Below, in pieces: positions 38,801 to 53,800 of a DNA stretch of 64,000 nt. The DNA is from Owenia fusiformis. Taxonomy: Eukaryota > Annelida > Polychaeta > Sabellida > Oweniidae. A model generated the notes under the pieces. The model made no database searches and was not told where the DNA came from. It was given only the letters and a program-made list of their open reading frames with translations. Position 1 is the stretch's first letter, and each line of letters opens with the position of its first letter. The stretch covers positions 35,455,759 to 35,519,758 of the forward strand of contig CAIIXF020000009.1 in the NCBI GenBank assembly GCA_903813345.2, written 5' to 3'. The translations under genes were made by a program, and so were the position numbers.

Positions 38801-41800
38801 CATATGTGAAAAGCAGCTTCATGATCACTTGTGAAAAGCAGCTACATGATCATATGTGAAAAGCAGCTACATGATCACTTGTGAAAAGCAGCTACATAAT
38901 CACTTGTGAAAAGCAGCTACATGATCATATGTGGAAGAACCTTTTCATGATCATCATGATGATAGACGACTGATTCCTATAGATGTAAAGTGCATAGAAC
39001 ACAGCCAGCCACTTAAGTCTTAATATCATTTTACTCTCATCCTCTTATGTAGTTGTTGTAAAACAATCTCAAAGCTAAAAGAGAGTTCAAGTGAAAGTAC
39101 TTTTTCATATGTCAATATTGACGTACATGAATTCCTCATCAGATAGATAAATATATCTATTTATTTAATCCAAAGAGTTGATTTTTATAATCCATCAAGT
39201 GTCAAAGCCATCAGTGAAATACATGGATCAATCAAGCTCCTCATTTACCAAGCTCATATCGTTAACAAAAATCTCAAGTTTAGGTATGTTTACAGATGAT
39301 TTTCCTGGATTAATCATACTTTCTTTCGGCCGTGCCTTAGACTGTCATTTTATTTGAAATAGAATATGATCACTAACCATAATTAGTTTAGTTCATATGA
39401 CTTTCAGATAGAATAATTTAACATGATAACATGTAAATGTTGATTAATTTCTGCAATTCAGAAAGCAATTTACATTCTGAAAGTTAATTGAGAGGTCCAT
39501 TATTGTTTTGTTATGATGAATCGAAGTAAATTGTTCGGTTCAATATTTAGCCACTGTCCGTCTGGTATACCATATGCCATTTTGGGAAAATCACCTCATA
39601 CATTTACCCGGAAATGCACTGCGCTGTCAATAGTCAAATAACTTGACCAATCTCACTCTGTGGCCAATCAAAATCGAATATACTAATAACGATATTGTCC
39701 CAAATGATCAGCTAATCACGTCATGCCATTACAACTAAAACAAATGTGCTGAATTGAGTCGGGACTGATCTCTCGAGGCCTTCTCTAATTAAATATAATA
39801 TTTAATATTAATGACAAAATGTATTATAATCATATTAAAATAAAAACAGAATCAATGATGCAGTTGTTTTAGAGTTCATAACTAGATTATGTTTAACTCG
39901 AAAACATTTCTGGCCAATTATGAATAAAAACATTTTTGAGATGATCCAAACGCTGTACAGCAATGGAACAGGAGATTCAAGGCGCAAATGTGCTTCGGTC
40001 AGGCAGATTTCTACATCCGCCGAGACTCATAATTTCGTCAAATCATGACGAATATTCATTCTATTTACAATTTATTATACCATACTTCGGTGACTTAGCT
40101 GTAGAGAGCGCATACGGTAATAGAATGTCTTAGAAAGTGCCTAAGATGTGGTCGAGATATCTTGAAATTATTCTGTTCGATTTTTAAATTTTTGCCGTCA
40201 CATTAGCTGTGAAGGCTGACAGTTCACCACCATGTGGCTAACTTTGGTCATTAATTTTTGTACTTTGTGTGTTGGGGAATATCTTGTTGTAAAACTAGAC
40301 TTGTTTTGCCCACCATGCCATGCCCCGCAATCTGCAATTTTTACATACCGCTGAATACCGAGACAAAAATGGAATTAAACTCTGTGACTGATAAAACATA
40401 GTCTTAAAATCCAGTAATCTAATGGACATTAACTATCATAAACATCTGAAAGTTTCACTTGGTTCAATTTCGTTTCAGAGAAAAGCTTTACCCATTTTTC
40501 AATATTTGGAATTGCATTCAGTTCCCTTACAACGTAATTACGTCGGAGTCTAACTCATTTGCTGTTATAGCTTTGTCTTTGTGTTTCTAGAAAAAGAAAA
40601 GTGCGTGGCTACTGGGTCCTTTATCCAAAAATATTTCCCCATTGATCCTATATCCCTACATTTTGTTTGACAGTAAGTGGCTTTGTCTTGATTCTCAAGA
40701 GTCGTATGATCAGTCGCCAACAATATTCTCTTAGCTCTAACTTGTAAATTGCTAAGAACTAGATCTCGGTCTTTGTTTTGAAAGCGGAGAATACTAGGTT
40801 AGGTCCCAAATGGTCCGGCTGAATGTGCTACATGAAGTAATATAAATGTCGATGATGAATTATTGAGAGGCTTATTGTCTTGCGGGTATTGAATTGGTAT
40901 TACTGAAGTTATACAATCTGGAAGTTTTAATCTGTATCGTTGTGAACAAAATCAAACAAGACGATTTGGAAATGAGAAATTCAGAGTTCTTGATCGCTTC
41001 AATGAGACAACTGATGAGAGGACACAATGGTCAAGACTTGTATAAAAGGCCATTCTGCTGACTTGTAGGCCTATGTATGACTACACATAAAATAACATAG
41101 TGTTCCTTTAAGAAGGGGTTCCTAATTACATACATAAATTACGACCGTATACCCATGAGGTTCTGCTTACCTTCTTAGGTGGTAAACAAAATACAAAATT
41201 GATACAAAATAATTACCAGTCTGAAAGCTTTATCATCCTCTATTGTGAAGGAATTAAAAGAGTACTAAACAACGAAACAAAATATGAAATTCTAAATTCT
41301 AAAATCACATCGATGAGCTGAAAGAGCGTGAAGCTGAATACAGGAATATCAGGTCGCTCTAATCGCACTTTTTTTTATCAATTTGAATTCACAGTTCAGC
41401 AGGTTTTCTAGTAATATTTGTACTTAAGTAAATAAGAAAGCTGTCAATCCGACTGTTTCGTATGTATAGGTATATTTTGAAAGTTGCTGAAACTTTTATT
41501 TTGTAATGTTCATGGTAAGTGTTAACATTATGAACCCGAACCTGCCAGACCTCCTCGAAATGAAAGTTATCCGAAATAGAATATAGATGGCAGCAGCGTT
41601 TTATGAAGGATAAAATGTTTTTCGGTGTAAACAGAGTCACATTGATATTCTTGATTTAAATATGGTATTCTAAGGATTCGTTTGGAATAAGCTCTTACAA
41701 AAATTAAACGTCCGTGGATTGGACCATCTAATGTGTTATGATTCAAAATTACGACCTATTCTAAACATGCAAATACCCCCGGCCTGAATTTCAATTACAC

Positions 41801-44800
41801 TGGAACTTTGTTAGATTTCAAAGGAACCATGCTGAACCGTCTTCATTGACTCGGCTACGTCTGTCGCAGTGACGACTGTGAGCACGAAGATGATTCGTTT
41901 CAACATTATTGTCTGACGCACTGGTCGAAAGTTACTAGAGTTAGTGACATCCAAGATGGTGGACAGATTTTGTTCAATTACGATAAACCTCATGTCAAAC
42001 CAAGTTAAATCTGGATTCAAAACATTATGTGCAAGCTAGTAAAGTTCCGATTATAAACACATAGTCTAGCTAAAAGCCCCTGTGACCCCCAATACTCATC
42101 ACTGTGTGAGAATGTGTGTAGTATAGTGAGTCAAGTACTGGCAGAGGGGGGGGGGTCATAGAGACTTGTAGCCAGACTAAACTTCAAAGAAATGCTCAAA
42201 CATTTAGAAAATTTAGAGTTTCATCACTGCCAAAAATGTGATATGAGTTAGTATCATCCTAAGCAAAGCCTGTTTTCTCCGATTGAAATGGAGATTTTGG
42301 ACATTCCTTTGTAGGTGTTTACAATCGGAATTTTATTAATTGTATTTGATTGTACATTCTATATATTATATCCATTATCAATAGTATACGAGAGTCGCTA
42401 AGTAGAATTGCTTGTAATGCTTTAAAAAGGAATCCCTGGGATTAGTGGATGTTGCAATAAATGCATTTCCAGACCTAGATCTCAATTTCTTTGTCTCTCG
42501 TTTGACATCTATTAGCAATGTTCTGTTTGCTACCTATTTTGCTCTTAAAAATAATTGAAAGGAGATGCATGTATTCATATTAAATAGATTAGGCCTATTA
42601 TATTGAATATACGTATAAGCCACCAATAGATATTTATAAAATCCAAATAGACTGAGTCTAGTTCATTACGACGATAAATTACAACAGATATAGCCCTCCC
42701 GTTTAAAAAAGTCAATACAATATCCGTGACTTTTTCGAAGAATCATTTAAGTCAATGGCTGTACGTAGGGATCCGTGTATGTTGCCATATGGATGATTGA
42801 ATATCAGCATGGACCCTTGATACAAGCTATGTCATCTAACATTACGACCTCGATTTATTCTTCACATAAAACACCAGAATTCGGATTTTATTCTAAAAAT
42901 AAAAGCTGACATATTGCAATGAATTATTCAGAACAATTACATGTTTGAAGTATAAAACGATTTTCAGATTTGATTCCAACTTAAGAACCCGTGCAAGTAA
43001 ATTTTAAATCTTTCTTTTTTTGTTTGGGGAAGTTTATTTTTTGCCTTATATTTATAAAAGTTAGTTCGTATAATCCATAGCCATTTGTTTTGATGTGAAC
43101 ACTTTACCGAACAATCGTACCATCACTGCAATAAAATAACGCAAGTGCCTAAAGTGCCCATTTGCATACGATGTAAACGCCAACCTCAATTTTAACCTAA
43201 CAACATATCCCAGTCCCCTAATGGTCATCCTAAACGCTTTCCAATATGCCACAATCTATAGCAAGTTGACTATAACTTGTTTCTAACACCTAATGAAAAT
43301 CCCTTGATTCCCAATTACATTATCTTTATAGTCCCGACTTCTGAATGCTCTCGCAATCTTCCTTGATCTCAATTGTATTATGACTAATTTCATTTAGACC
43401 ATTCGCAGCATTCTCCCTCACTATAGCTTCGCTGAAAATCTCCAATATGTTCCATGTTTGAAACAGTCTTAACGACCTCCGTTCAATTAATTGCGATTTC
43501 TCGACTGGAAAAAAGGTCGTGAAATCCAAGTTCAAATTGTTCTATATTTTGGCCTTTGCACCGACTATATGTAGACTGTATACAGATTATCATGCGTTGC
43601 TATGTGTTTCTACAATGGAATTCCATCAACATAACATCCTATGTCTCCCGGGGGAGTACGATCAGATGCACTCGACTAATTGCATTCTGGCCAAGTCATT
43701 AGTGTGTACGAAACAGCTTTACATCCAACTACCATGTAGTATATTTCTAATAGGAAATGAAGTTATAGTAGCATCACCTCGAGGGTGCATCTAAGATAGT
43801 CTGAACAATCAGTTTGATGTTTAACCAGTCTATTTTCGCTCCTTTCCATCATAAACTATCTATGATCTAATTTACGTGATAATAAAGAACAATTTAGATT
43901 TTGATGTATTTCAATGGCGGGAGGGTTGACGTAAATGTAAGCTTTATATTTCTACCTCAGACCAATGACTCCCAATTTAGCATAGCAGGATGTACACCCC
44001 TAACCGTTTGGTCGACCTCCACTCACCAATGGATAAACTGCGACAGGATTGAAATTGTTTTTTCCGGACAGTTTGTTAATCGCCAACATAAACAGAAAAC
44101 ATGTTTGATTGATATTGCCAAACATTTTGATATTGCCAAACTTCTTTTTGATATTGCCAAAATTTTTGAGAGAAGCGTATTATTAGTCTCCGTACTCATA
44201 AGATCTTGAAATCTTGCTATGCTTTTTATTTTTCATAGATTTAAATGAAAGATTCATGCCATATCGTAGTTACGATTAAAAGCTCTGGGTGTCAAGGTGG
44301 CAAAAATACTACCCAACACAGAACAGACCGAAATAAATTTATCAATGATGACGCTCGTCGTATTGTACACTACATAGCGATAAATAAAAAACAAAAACGA
44401 ATACGATTACGATTAGCCTTGATACCATAAGCATGTTTGATTTAAATTTCATATTCCTTCTACAGATTGCCTGGAATAGCGATGACAAGAAGTATCCAGA
44501 AAGATCCAAAAATAGCCGCCAAGCTCTGGAACCGTGCACCATCAAACATCTGAAGTAACTGCAACGAACGGTTTTCCTGAAATCTCGATGACAAGACTTT
44601 TCAATAGATAGTATCAAGAGCTGTTTAGCTTTCTACCAGTGATTTCGAATACCTATACTAATTTCAGGTACATCCAACAAGCGATTTTCCTGTAAACTCG
44701 ATGACGGGAAATGTGGAAAAGATCGTGCAATTCAAAATGGCCGCCATTTACTTTACCAAGTATGGTCAATAAAGGTGATTCATGATTCCGCCACATTCAC

Positions 44801-47800
44801 TGGACTGTGACTCGAACCGTCTGTTGAGAAAACTAACAAGTACACATATGGTACATGGTAAAAATAGTGTTCATTTGATGACGAAGACATTACTCAGATT
44901 ATCTGAACAGCTTTAAAAATTCTAAAGCTGGACAACTTTGTATGAGGGGTTCTGATATGATAGCAGTTTAACTAGGTCTTGAAAATGAAAGCATTCAGGC
45001 ACGTATACTCATTAACTTCATTCATTTATACGTAATTACAATGGGATAGGTTGTCAATTGCTAGCACAGTTAATATCCCATAAGGTCTTTCACTGGCGGT
45101 TAATAGATTCTGGGTACGAAAAACCAAAGACCGAATGTTGCTGCTACCAGTCTCTCGCGATAGGACTTCAGCTCACGACTGTCGGCTTGTTTCATAAACT
45201 CTGAACTTCTGTAGTATTTCATGTATCATCAAGCGTTTTTATGTATATAGCAGTAGCCTCGATGAAGTAATATGTCCTCAACTACCGGCCATCAAATTGT
45301 CCTTCTGAATAAGATATGATGAATAGAAAAATGAATGCTTGTATCGATTGACATACACTGTAGATAAGAATAAGATAATTAAACTTTTTTATTTAGTTTA
45401 AATTGCAATATCAAATCACTTCCATGTGATGTGAAGACGCCAATTGTCTTCTATTTCATTCTGCAGCACTTATATAACCCCCGAGATGTCATATAACCTG
45501 GAATAGACCCTAGCCCCCCCCCCCCCTTATCTACTTTACACCCGTGTTGTGTTGGAGAGGTAGGGGGAGGTCCACAGTCTGGAAGCAATACTATACCTGG
45601 CTTTGAAGAGAAAACTCCACGTTTTGTTCAAACAAATCATTAATCCTGGCTGAATCAATCAACTACTTGATCGTGAATCCTACCCCGGAGAAACGTTTCA
45701 AATTGGTCAAACCTTACTACTGAAAATGCATATAGAATACTAAAGGTTTATATAGCAGTATAAAATATTTTAATTGCATACACGCAGATGCATTATAAAA
45801 TGGTGAATTAGAATTTAGTAAGTCAGTTTATTGCAAATATAGGCGTATTAAATATTAGTATCGCACAGACATTAAAAGCACTGGTATTGGTCTGTCGAAA
45901 ACTCTCGACATGCAATGATGGAATAGCACTCTTTTTGTTACGACAGACCGTATTGACATTGATTAGCTACTTACTCAATGAAGAGAGCCACTACGCACAT
46001 AAGGTAGTATCCAAGGCCCTAGTATGCATATTTCTTATCCCATGGTTCCAAGGATAAAGATCGAACAGCAAAAAATCCCCAAACCATCGAATATCACAAA
46101 CGGACAATCCTATAGTTTTGAAAAATATCAATTATATCACTCATGGATATCGATATTTTTACTCATTTGCTGTGCTCAGTCGTACATATATCAATAGCCA
46201 CTCTCATGGATATAAATTATTTTCCAAAACCATTGGCTATTCCTATAATATCCTGGTCGGATCGTAGTATCCTGGTCAATCTGTGCGTAAACTTAAGGAC
46301 ACTGCTTTAATATTGAACCTTGACATATGCGAGTACTTTTTGCAAATGGATGGTTGACTGAGTATGACATTTGGATTCAACACTGTGGCTAGTCGAAACA
46401 TGCGGATGCAGTCATGTACATGTTATATGTATCGTAAGTGCTTGCGTACATTACATGAAATGGGGTCATTGGAAAAATATAACAGCAAATCGAGGGAAGC
46501 GATTTCAGAGTTTCTACTAAACATTGAGTCTTGAAATATTGAACTTGGATATCTCAGTCGGTAAGTTTACAGCTTATATTCTGCTTATAGTAAACCACCT
46601 GGCAGATCTTTATAACCATCCATATATACGTCACCGAATGGAACTATTTGAAAATAAAATCTTATCTGTGAATCTTGCCTACGACGAAAGAGGTGGAAAG
46701 AGGACATGCTGTCTTTCCCATCCGCCATTTTTTGTTATCGTTACCGCAAACTTTTGCAAATCGCCTTGACGTTACCATCATGGTATAACACCATGTCTAT
46801 TAAATCTGTTCCTTTTTCTAAAAAGATTTACCGATGTATGAACCTAAAAGACGAGGTGGCAGAGTGGCTCTGCCACCCTGGGTTCGAATCCCATCCTCGT
46901 CGCCATTTAAAACCTTTTTGATTGTTCTCTATTAAATCTGTTGATTTTTTGCAAAATAGTTGACAGGTGTGGGAAAAAAGACGAGGTGGCCGAGTGGTTA
47001 AGGCGATGGACTGCTAATCCATTGGGCTCTGCCCGCGTGTGTACGAATCCCATCCTCGTCGTCATTTAAAACCTTTTTGATTGTTCTCTATTAAATCTGT
47101 TCATTTTTTGCAAAATAGTTGACAGGTGTGGGAAAAAAGACGAGGTGGCCGAGTGGTTAAGGCGATGGACTGCTAATCCATTGGGCTCTGCCCGCGTGGG
47201 TTCGAATCCCATCCTCGTCGCCATTTTGAAACATTTTTGATTCTATTGATCTTTATAAATCTGTTCATTTTTTCCAAAAGATGACTGCAGTATGAGCCCA
47301 AAAGACGAGGTGGCCGAGAAGTGAAGGCGATGGACTGCTAATCCATTGGGTGCCCGCGTGGGTACGAATCCCATCCTCGTCGCCATTTTGAAACATTTTT
47401 GATTCTATTTATCTCTATAAATCTGTTCATTTCTTCCAAAAGATGACATTAATTAAGAACCCAAATGACGAGGTGGCCGAGTGGTTAAGGCGATGGACTG
47501 CTAATCCATTGGGCTCTGCCCGCGTGGGTTCGAATCCCATCCTCGTCGCCAATTTGAAACATTTTTGATTGTTCTCTATCAAATCAGTTCAATTTTTAAA
47601 AAAAATGACATTATTCATGCACCGAATTGACGAGGTGGCCGAGTGGTTAAGGCGATGGACTGCTAATCCATTGGGCTCTGCCCGCGTGGGTTCGAATCCC
47701 ATCCTCGTCGCCAATTTGAAACATTTTTGATTGTTCTCTATCAAATCTGTTCAATTTTTAAAAAAAATGACATTATTTATGCACCGAATTGACGAGGTGG

Positions 47801-50800
47801 CCGAGTGGTTAAGGCGATGGACTGCTAATCCATTGGGCTCTGCCCGCGTGGGTTCGAATCCCATCCTCGTCGCCAATTTGAAACATTTTTGATTGTTCTC
47901 TATCAAATCTGTTCAATTTTTTAAAAAAATGACATTATTCATGCACCGAATTGACGAGGTGGCCGAGTGGTTAAGGCGATGGACTGCTTATCCATTGGGC
48001 TCTGCCCGCGTGGGTTCGAATCCCATCCTCGTCGCCAATTTGAAACATTTTTGACATCTCTATCAAATCTGTTCAATTTTTTAAAAAAATGACATTATTT
48101 ATGCACCGAATTGACGAGGTGGCCGAGTGGTTAAGGCGATGGACTGCTAATCCATTGGGCTCTGCCCGCGTGGGTTCGAAACCATCCTCGTCGCCAATTT
48201 GAAACATTTTTGATTGTTCTCTATCAAATCTGTTCAATTTTAAAAAAATGACATTTTTTATGCACCGAATTGACGAGGTGGCCGAGTGGTTAAGGCGATG
48301 GACTGCTAATCCATTGGGCTCTGCCCGCGTGGGTTCGAATCCCATCCTCGTCGCCATTTTGAAACATTTTTGATTCTATTGATCTCTATAAATCTGTTCA
48401 TTTTATTCCAAAAGATGACTGCAGTCTGAGCCCAAAAGACGAGGTGGCCGAGAAGTGAAGGCGATGGACTGCTAATCCATTGAATTTGAAATTCCATTTT
48501 GTCAAATCTGTTCTTTTTATAAAAAAAAGGTTTGATATCGGCTTGTAGCTAGACTTGCATTATACCCATGTCAAATCGAATTCCACCCTCAGCCGTCGCC
48601 ACTTTTTCATCTCAAAGTTCAATTACGTATTTGCTTTCATAATTTTATACGTTTGAATAGTTGATGAGCGAGGCTTTGTTTCATATACCCACAAGAGATG
48701 CCTTCTAATATCGCCCCTTGTTTTCCTGTCCTGAACGCAATGATCATTTTTCGTAAGACAATAAAGTGTGACAGTATAACTAATGGTTCCATTAAAAGAC
48801 ATATACACCCTAAAATCGTCAATAACAAGACTTGTCAATAATATGGCTTCATTCACGCTACCTCACTGGTAACAATTGCAGGCTTCTCATGAATTAATAA
48901 ATAATATATTCGTTCACTAAACTTAACTGTGCCTGTTTTTACATTTCCTACACATATAGATATCACGATCGAGTTTAACATCTGTTCATCTCTATAAAAA
49001 CATTTTCTGTTTGCGTTTGCCTTACTTTAATTGTCCTTAAATCTTCTGGAATTTCAATCAGGATTAATATCATTTGAGGAACAATAGCTAGGCTAATCAT
49101 TATTATTTTTCTGATATTACTGATACTGATTGATATGTGTTAACCGGTTTTCTAAACAAACTGTTCAAGAGTAACGTTCGGAAATTCAACAGTATCATAT
49201 TTGGGCTGAAAACATCATCAACCTTTGTTGTACAATTGATTTACAATTCATGGCAAAGGGAAGCACAAGGAGAAAATAAACAAAAAGCAAAACATTTCCA
49301 AATCTCTACAGACCATTATTAGATATATTTCATTATAAAATAGATCTATACTGAAGTGCAATGTCATTTTAATTGAATTTTTATGATGTCCATTCCGATC
49401 CTTTTGTTGCTAACTTATCAGTAACTTATTTAGTAGCGATTTCTAATATAAAGTCAAATAGGTGGGGTTACTTTCATTTATGTTATCCCTCAAGACATAT
49501 CCTTAAATGTTTTAACATGCTTTCCAACGGTACCATATATTTCAATCATCCATTGACAGCTCTGATTTTGTGAAGGTGGTATAAAAGAGTTGTCCATATG
49601 TCTATATTTCAACAAAGTTTCTACTTTCTATTCACTAACAAAAAAGGAAATCCGCCTATAAAAATCTAGAAAGTGTACTATTTATCCATATCTGTTCAGG
49701 AGTATTCTGATACTCACTACATATTTCTATTTTTCAACTGGAGAGAACTCATAGAAGGCCGTGATTTCTCATGGTGGTTCAGGAGTACCCGAGGTTATAG
49801 TGACTGTGAACCTCTAGATATGAAATCTTAATCAGCATTCCGTGTAAATCTGACACTCAGAATTGAGAAATAATGAACAATAATGTAAAAGTTGTGAGCA
49901 ATCTACATTCATTTTGAAAATTACACGAAAATGAAATTAGACGTTTGATTGTGCAAGGTCCCGAAATGCTAGTTATATTCAGCAAATCAAGCAACTCGAT
50001 TGGACAAGTGACATTATTCAGTCACGTGATTGGAAAAAATGGCCGCATAAGTAAAACTAAATCGAATATATGGATGCGAAAATTGATGAAATTGATGAAT
50101 TGAAAGTGACGTAATGTATTCACCAGCACGCAGGCGGTGTCAAGTCACTTCCAGTCGGGATATTTGCATGTTTCATGAAACCAAAATAGTAAGAGAGCAT
50201 GCTATAATGCCATTATCTAAGCTATACCCTCCCACAGGAATAAACTCGGGGTTTCTATGCCTCGAACTCAACCAGCAGATGGAATATTGACATAATCAAG
50301 AAATAAAGTAAACAAAATGGAGTTGAATTTTTAGATTCTGTCGCTATGGAAGAAAAACAGTCATATCAATAAAGAATTAAGGAAAAACTCTAACATTGGA
50401 ATCATAAATAGATATACATTTTAACAGGGCATGAGTGCCTTATATCTGCTGATAAAAATGGTTTCTTAGATATACACAGCTGGATATTATTGGAAAAGCG
50501 ATAAGGCATTGTTTTACTGTTCTAAATCATTAGGTTATTCTTGAATAACAAACCGGCAATTATTTTGTAAAAAGCCTCCCTTAGCAATATCAACAGTATC
50601 AATAAGCTGAACAAATATACCAAACATATATGTTATACGTGTATGCATTTAAGAAATTAGCGGGTGGTTACACTTCCCTCGCTTTAAGCTTTGTGTTTGT
50701 CCTCGTAATGCAATTACTTAAATTAGTCAGTAGCTAAATTTAACCAATTAATGTGCAGTTTATTTTGATTAACTTAATGTATTGAAAAATGAAAGAAATC

Positions 50801-53800
50801 TCAAGTTGAATTGGTAGAAACAACAAAATGATGTGGCAGGAAAAAACATGGTACAGCCTAGTATGCTAAATAACCAAGCTCTGTCTTTTAATTTTAATGG
50901 AAAATTCTCCAGAGATTAATACATTTTAGGCAATTCGTATACACCAATCTATAAACGCAACGCAATTCATTACTCCACGAATTCTACACCAACTAAACAT
51001 CGCCTGTAAGGGTTCTGCTTCTCATAAATAGTGTTTTATAATGAACTTGCAACTTTGGTCCAATACAATTTTCAGGTTCATTGCAATTCTGACAGTAAAT
51101 ATCTATCATCTCAATGGAAAGCATCATTCTTCATAAAAAGAGGAATTTGAGCAAAAATTAAGAGTGACTCCTTGTCGATGTAATACTATAGTACAGTATA
51201 TGTACATATTTGATGTATATAGGAGTTTACAAGATGTCGAATATAAAAAATACCGATTCAATTTTTTTGTTCTAGCATTTTTGTCTACTTGCTATCTTGT
51301 GATGATATTGAAAAAGTGAATTATCAACGTGTACTCAAGGAGGATTGGCTCCCAGGGTCGAAACTCGATATTTTCCAACAATGAAAACGTCGTTATTTTT
51401 TAAATTATAACCGACTATAAATTCAAAATTAGCAGTCTAAAAGATTCGAACCAATATCTCAATTATTTCTTGTTAATTTTTCGTTTGGAAATAAGACCAA
51501 AATTCACGATTCAAATGTTGAAGTGAACATAATTGCGGTTGTTTGAATTCGAATTTTGTAATCATGACATGACCATATATGGCGAATATTTGGATTTGCA
51601 TTCTGGGAGCCAATCCTCCTTGACGTGGACGAGTTAATATAACATGAATTTTCATGACAAGAGTGTATGTAGATAGGGCTGAATGTGAGCAGATGTTGCT
51701 CTTCCATCGTTAAATATAATAGAGATACGATGGCATGCAGGTTATGCGCAACACTGAGTTCAAACAGCATAATCGTTAATATTACAAATGCATGTAGATA
51801 TTCAATTCAATACACTCTACCATTGTTATAGAAACGATGCTGGTCCACAAAAAACAGCAAATACTTCATCTAGTCTATTACAAAAAGGAACACATTAATA
51901 ATCTGGTTAATCTTACTTAAAGGAATATTCCTTGCCAAACCATCTCTCTCCTCATATGGTAGCTATAACCATATATGAATGAATTTTTCCAGAAACATAG
52001 CCAGAATTGAAAAATAAGCTATGTAAATTGAAGTAGGCGAGGCAATATACTGTATTAGAATAGACTTATAACATTAATAATTTACATATAAAGTTAAAAT
52101 TGTTGTTTGGAAAAATATAAAAATAAAGTGATTATCAATATTCTTCCTTCTAATTTATACTTAGCCAGCCAAAACAATAATTTTCTCGGGCCAGTATTCA
52201 AAATAGAAGCCTGGTTTACCCTGAGGCATAGGGACTCTTGGGAATAACAGCACTCTGACTTGCAATGAAAACCTGAGCTTATAGCCCCAAAAGTTGCCAT
52301 AACTGGCCTTGCAATATCAAGCTTATTGTTGTATATCTCAACATTTTGTTTTGTTTTTGTTTTTAACACTTATTTTAACAGTTATTAACATATTACGCTT
52401 AGTTTGAATATAGATTCATTACAGTTAATTAGTTTTGATTGACCTTATAGTTCGAACGATTGAGGCTAGATCAAAAGATTATCTCTCAAACAGAGAGTTT
52501 AGATGCCCCTCTCTGGATATAAGCGAGTGTTTATAAAAGAGATAAACTTGTCTTGTCGATCATAACACACTTGTAAGTAAGCCTATGATCACCCCTAGTC
52601 TGCTCTCAAAGCTATTCTATCTAAAGGATCTTAGTCTAGACCTTATTACGAACTAAGCGATCACACTTTTACTTCAAAAAATTGTAAACATTGTGAATGA
52701 ACAGAACGGAGGCTTCCCTTTATAAGTAAAATGATGCATGAAGCATGCGCATGTTCTCCTTTTTTGAAGTAATTAATAACCATGCACGATTCGAATGCAT
52801 GTTCGCAAAAATGAAAATATTAAGATTTACTTGATAGCACAGATTGAAACTGATCTGCACTTGCTTAGAATCGAACTGTAAAACATAAACCCAATCGAAC
52901 CAAAGTACTTGGGTAATTCAGTTTAGGACATACTCGCTAATACGGTAATACCAGTTTGATTTCCAATCATGAAAACGTCATACCTTGGTAGTCCAAGATG
53001 GTTTAGGAGGGAATATTCGGAAATAATCTTTCATGCAGACGACATTTCAAGCTGCACGAGCAATTCCCGCCTAATGTTGCATTACTAGTCCCTCGACTAT
53101 GGTAATTCCAAGCTGATTACCCATGCTGGATTACCATCTCAAAATAGTCGAAACATTTACACAAAAGTAATATGAATACAAAAATCTTCTATCTTAACCA
53201 AATATATTGATGGTGCCTAGCTAGATTAAGGAGAAAGCGTGTGTGGTATAATGTGAGGTGATATAATATTAGATACATGCAGTTGGTAATATACATCGAT
53301 GGGTGGTCGAAAAATATGATAATACCCATCATGATATACCATGACATCTCATTTCTTCTCAGCCCTTTCAGGTGAAACAGAAAGATGCTATGAGTATCAG
53401 AATGGATAATACCCAGAATAATAGAGTGTTCCATAAATATTGCAATTATGGACGCTACCCAAAATCGAACTCCAATTTTTAAAATATCGTGTATTCAGAT
53501 TATTGAAATTCAATTGTCTCTCAGATGCTATTTTCATTGTTGTAGTATTATTGTTGGTGAAATTTACATTGTCAAAATAAAAAAGGGCCTGAATGCAAGG
53601 ATAAGATCGTGAATATCATTTAAAACAAACCATTCACTTTCATGATTTTACCATTTCAGAAATTGTTGTTTCACTTCACAAAACTGGGACCTCAATAAGG
53701 AAAATTATAAGATGTTTATAACTATTGATAAACATTGCTTCAGGAATCTGCCCACTCCCCCTCTCCCTTCTTTCATTTACTTCACCAACAGAACGCATTG

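Noticed and set aside
41811-41920. Short minus-strand frame MLKRIIFVLTVVTATDVAES, signal-peptide-like
   Set aside because: No convincing splice donor or partner exon was found.
43519-43794. 91-aa plus-strand frame with a hydrophobic start
   Set aside because: No domain, no splice support and within an intron; the cysteines form no known pattern.
48073-48497. Minus-strand open frames with GFEPTRAEPNGLAVHRLNHS
   Set aside because: These are antisense readings of tRNA-Ser genes; the same happens at 30312-30638 and 31708-31896. They are a known source of false protein entries.
48637-48856. Hydrophobic minus-strand frame (ILGCICLLMEPLVILSHF)
   Set aside because: It could be a receptor relic, but only one helix is seen and no family motif; too weak to annotate.
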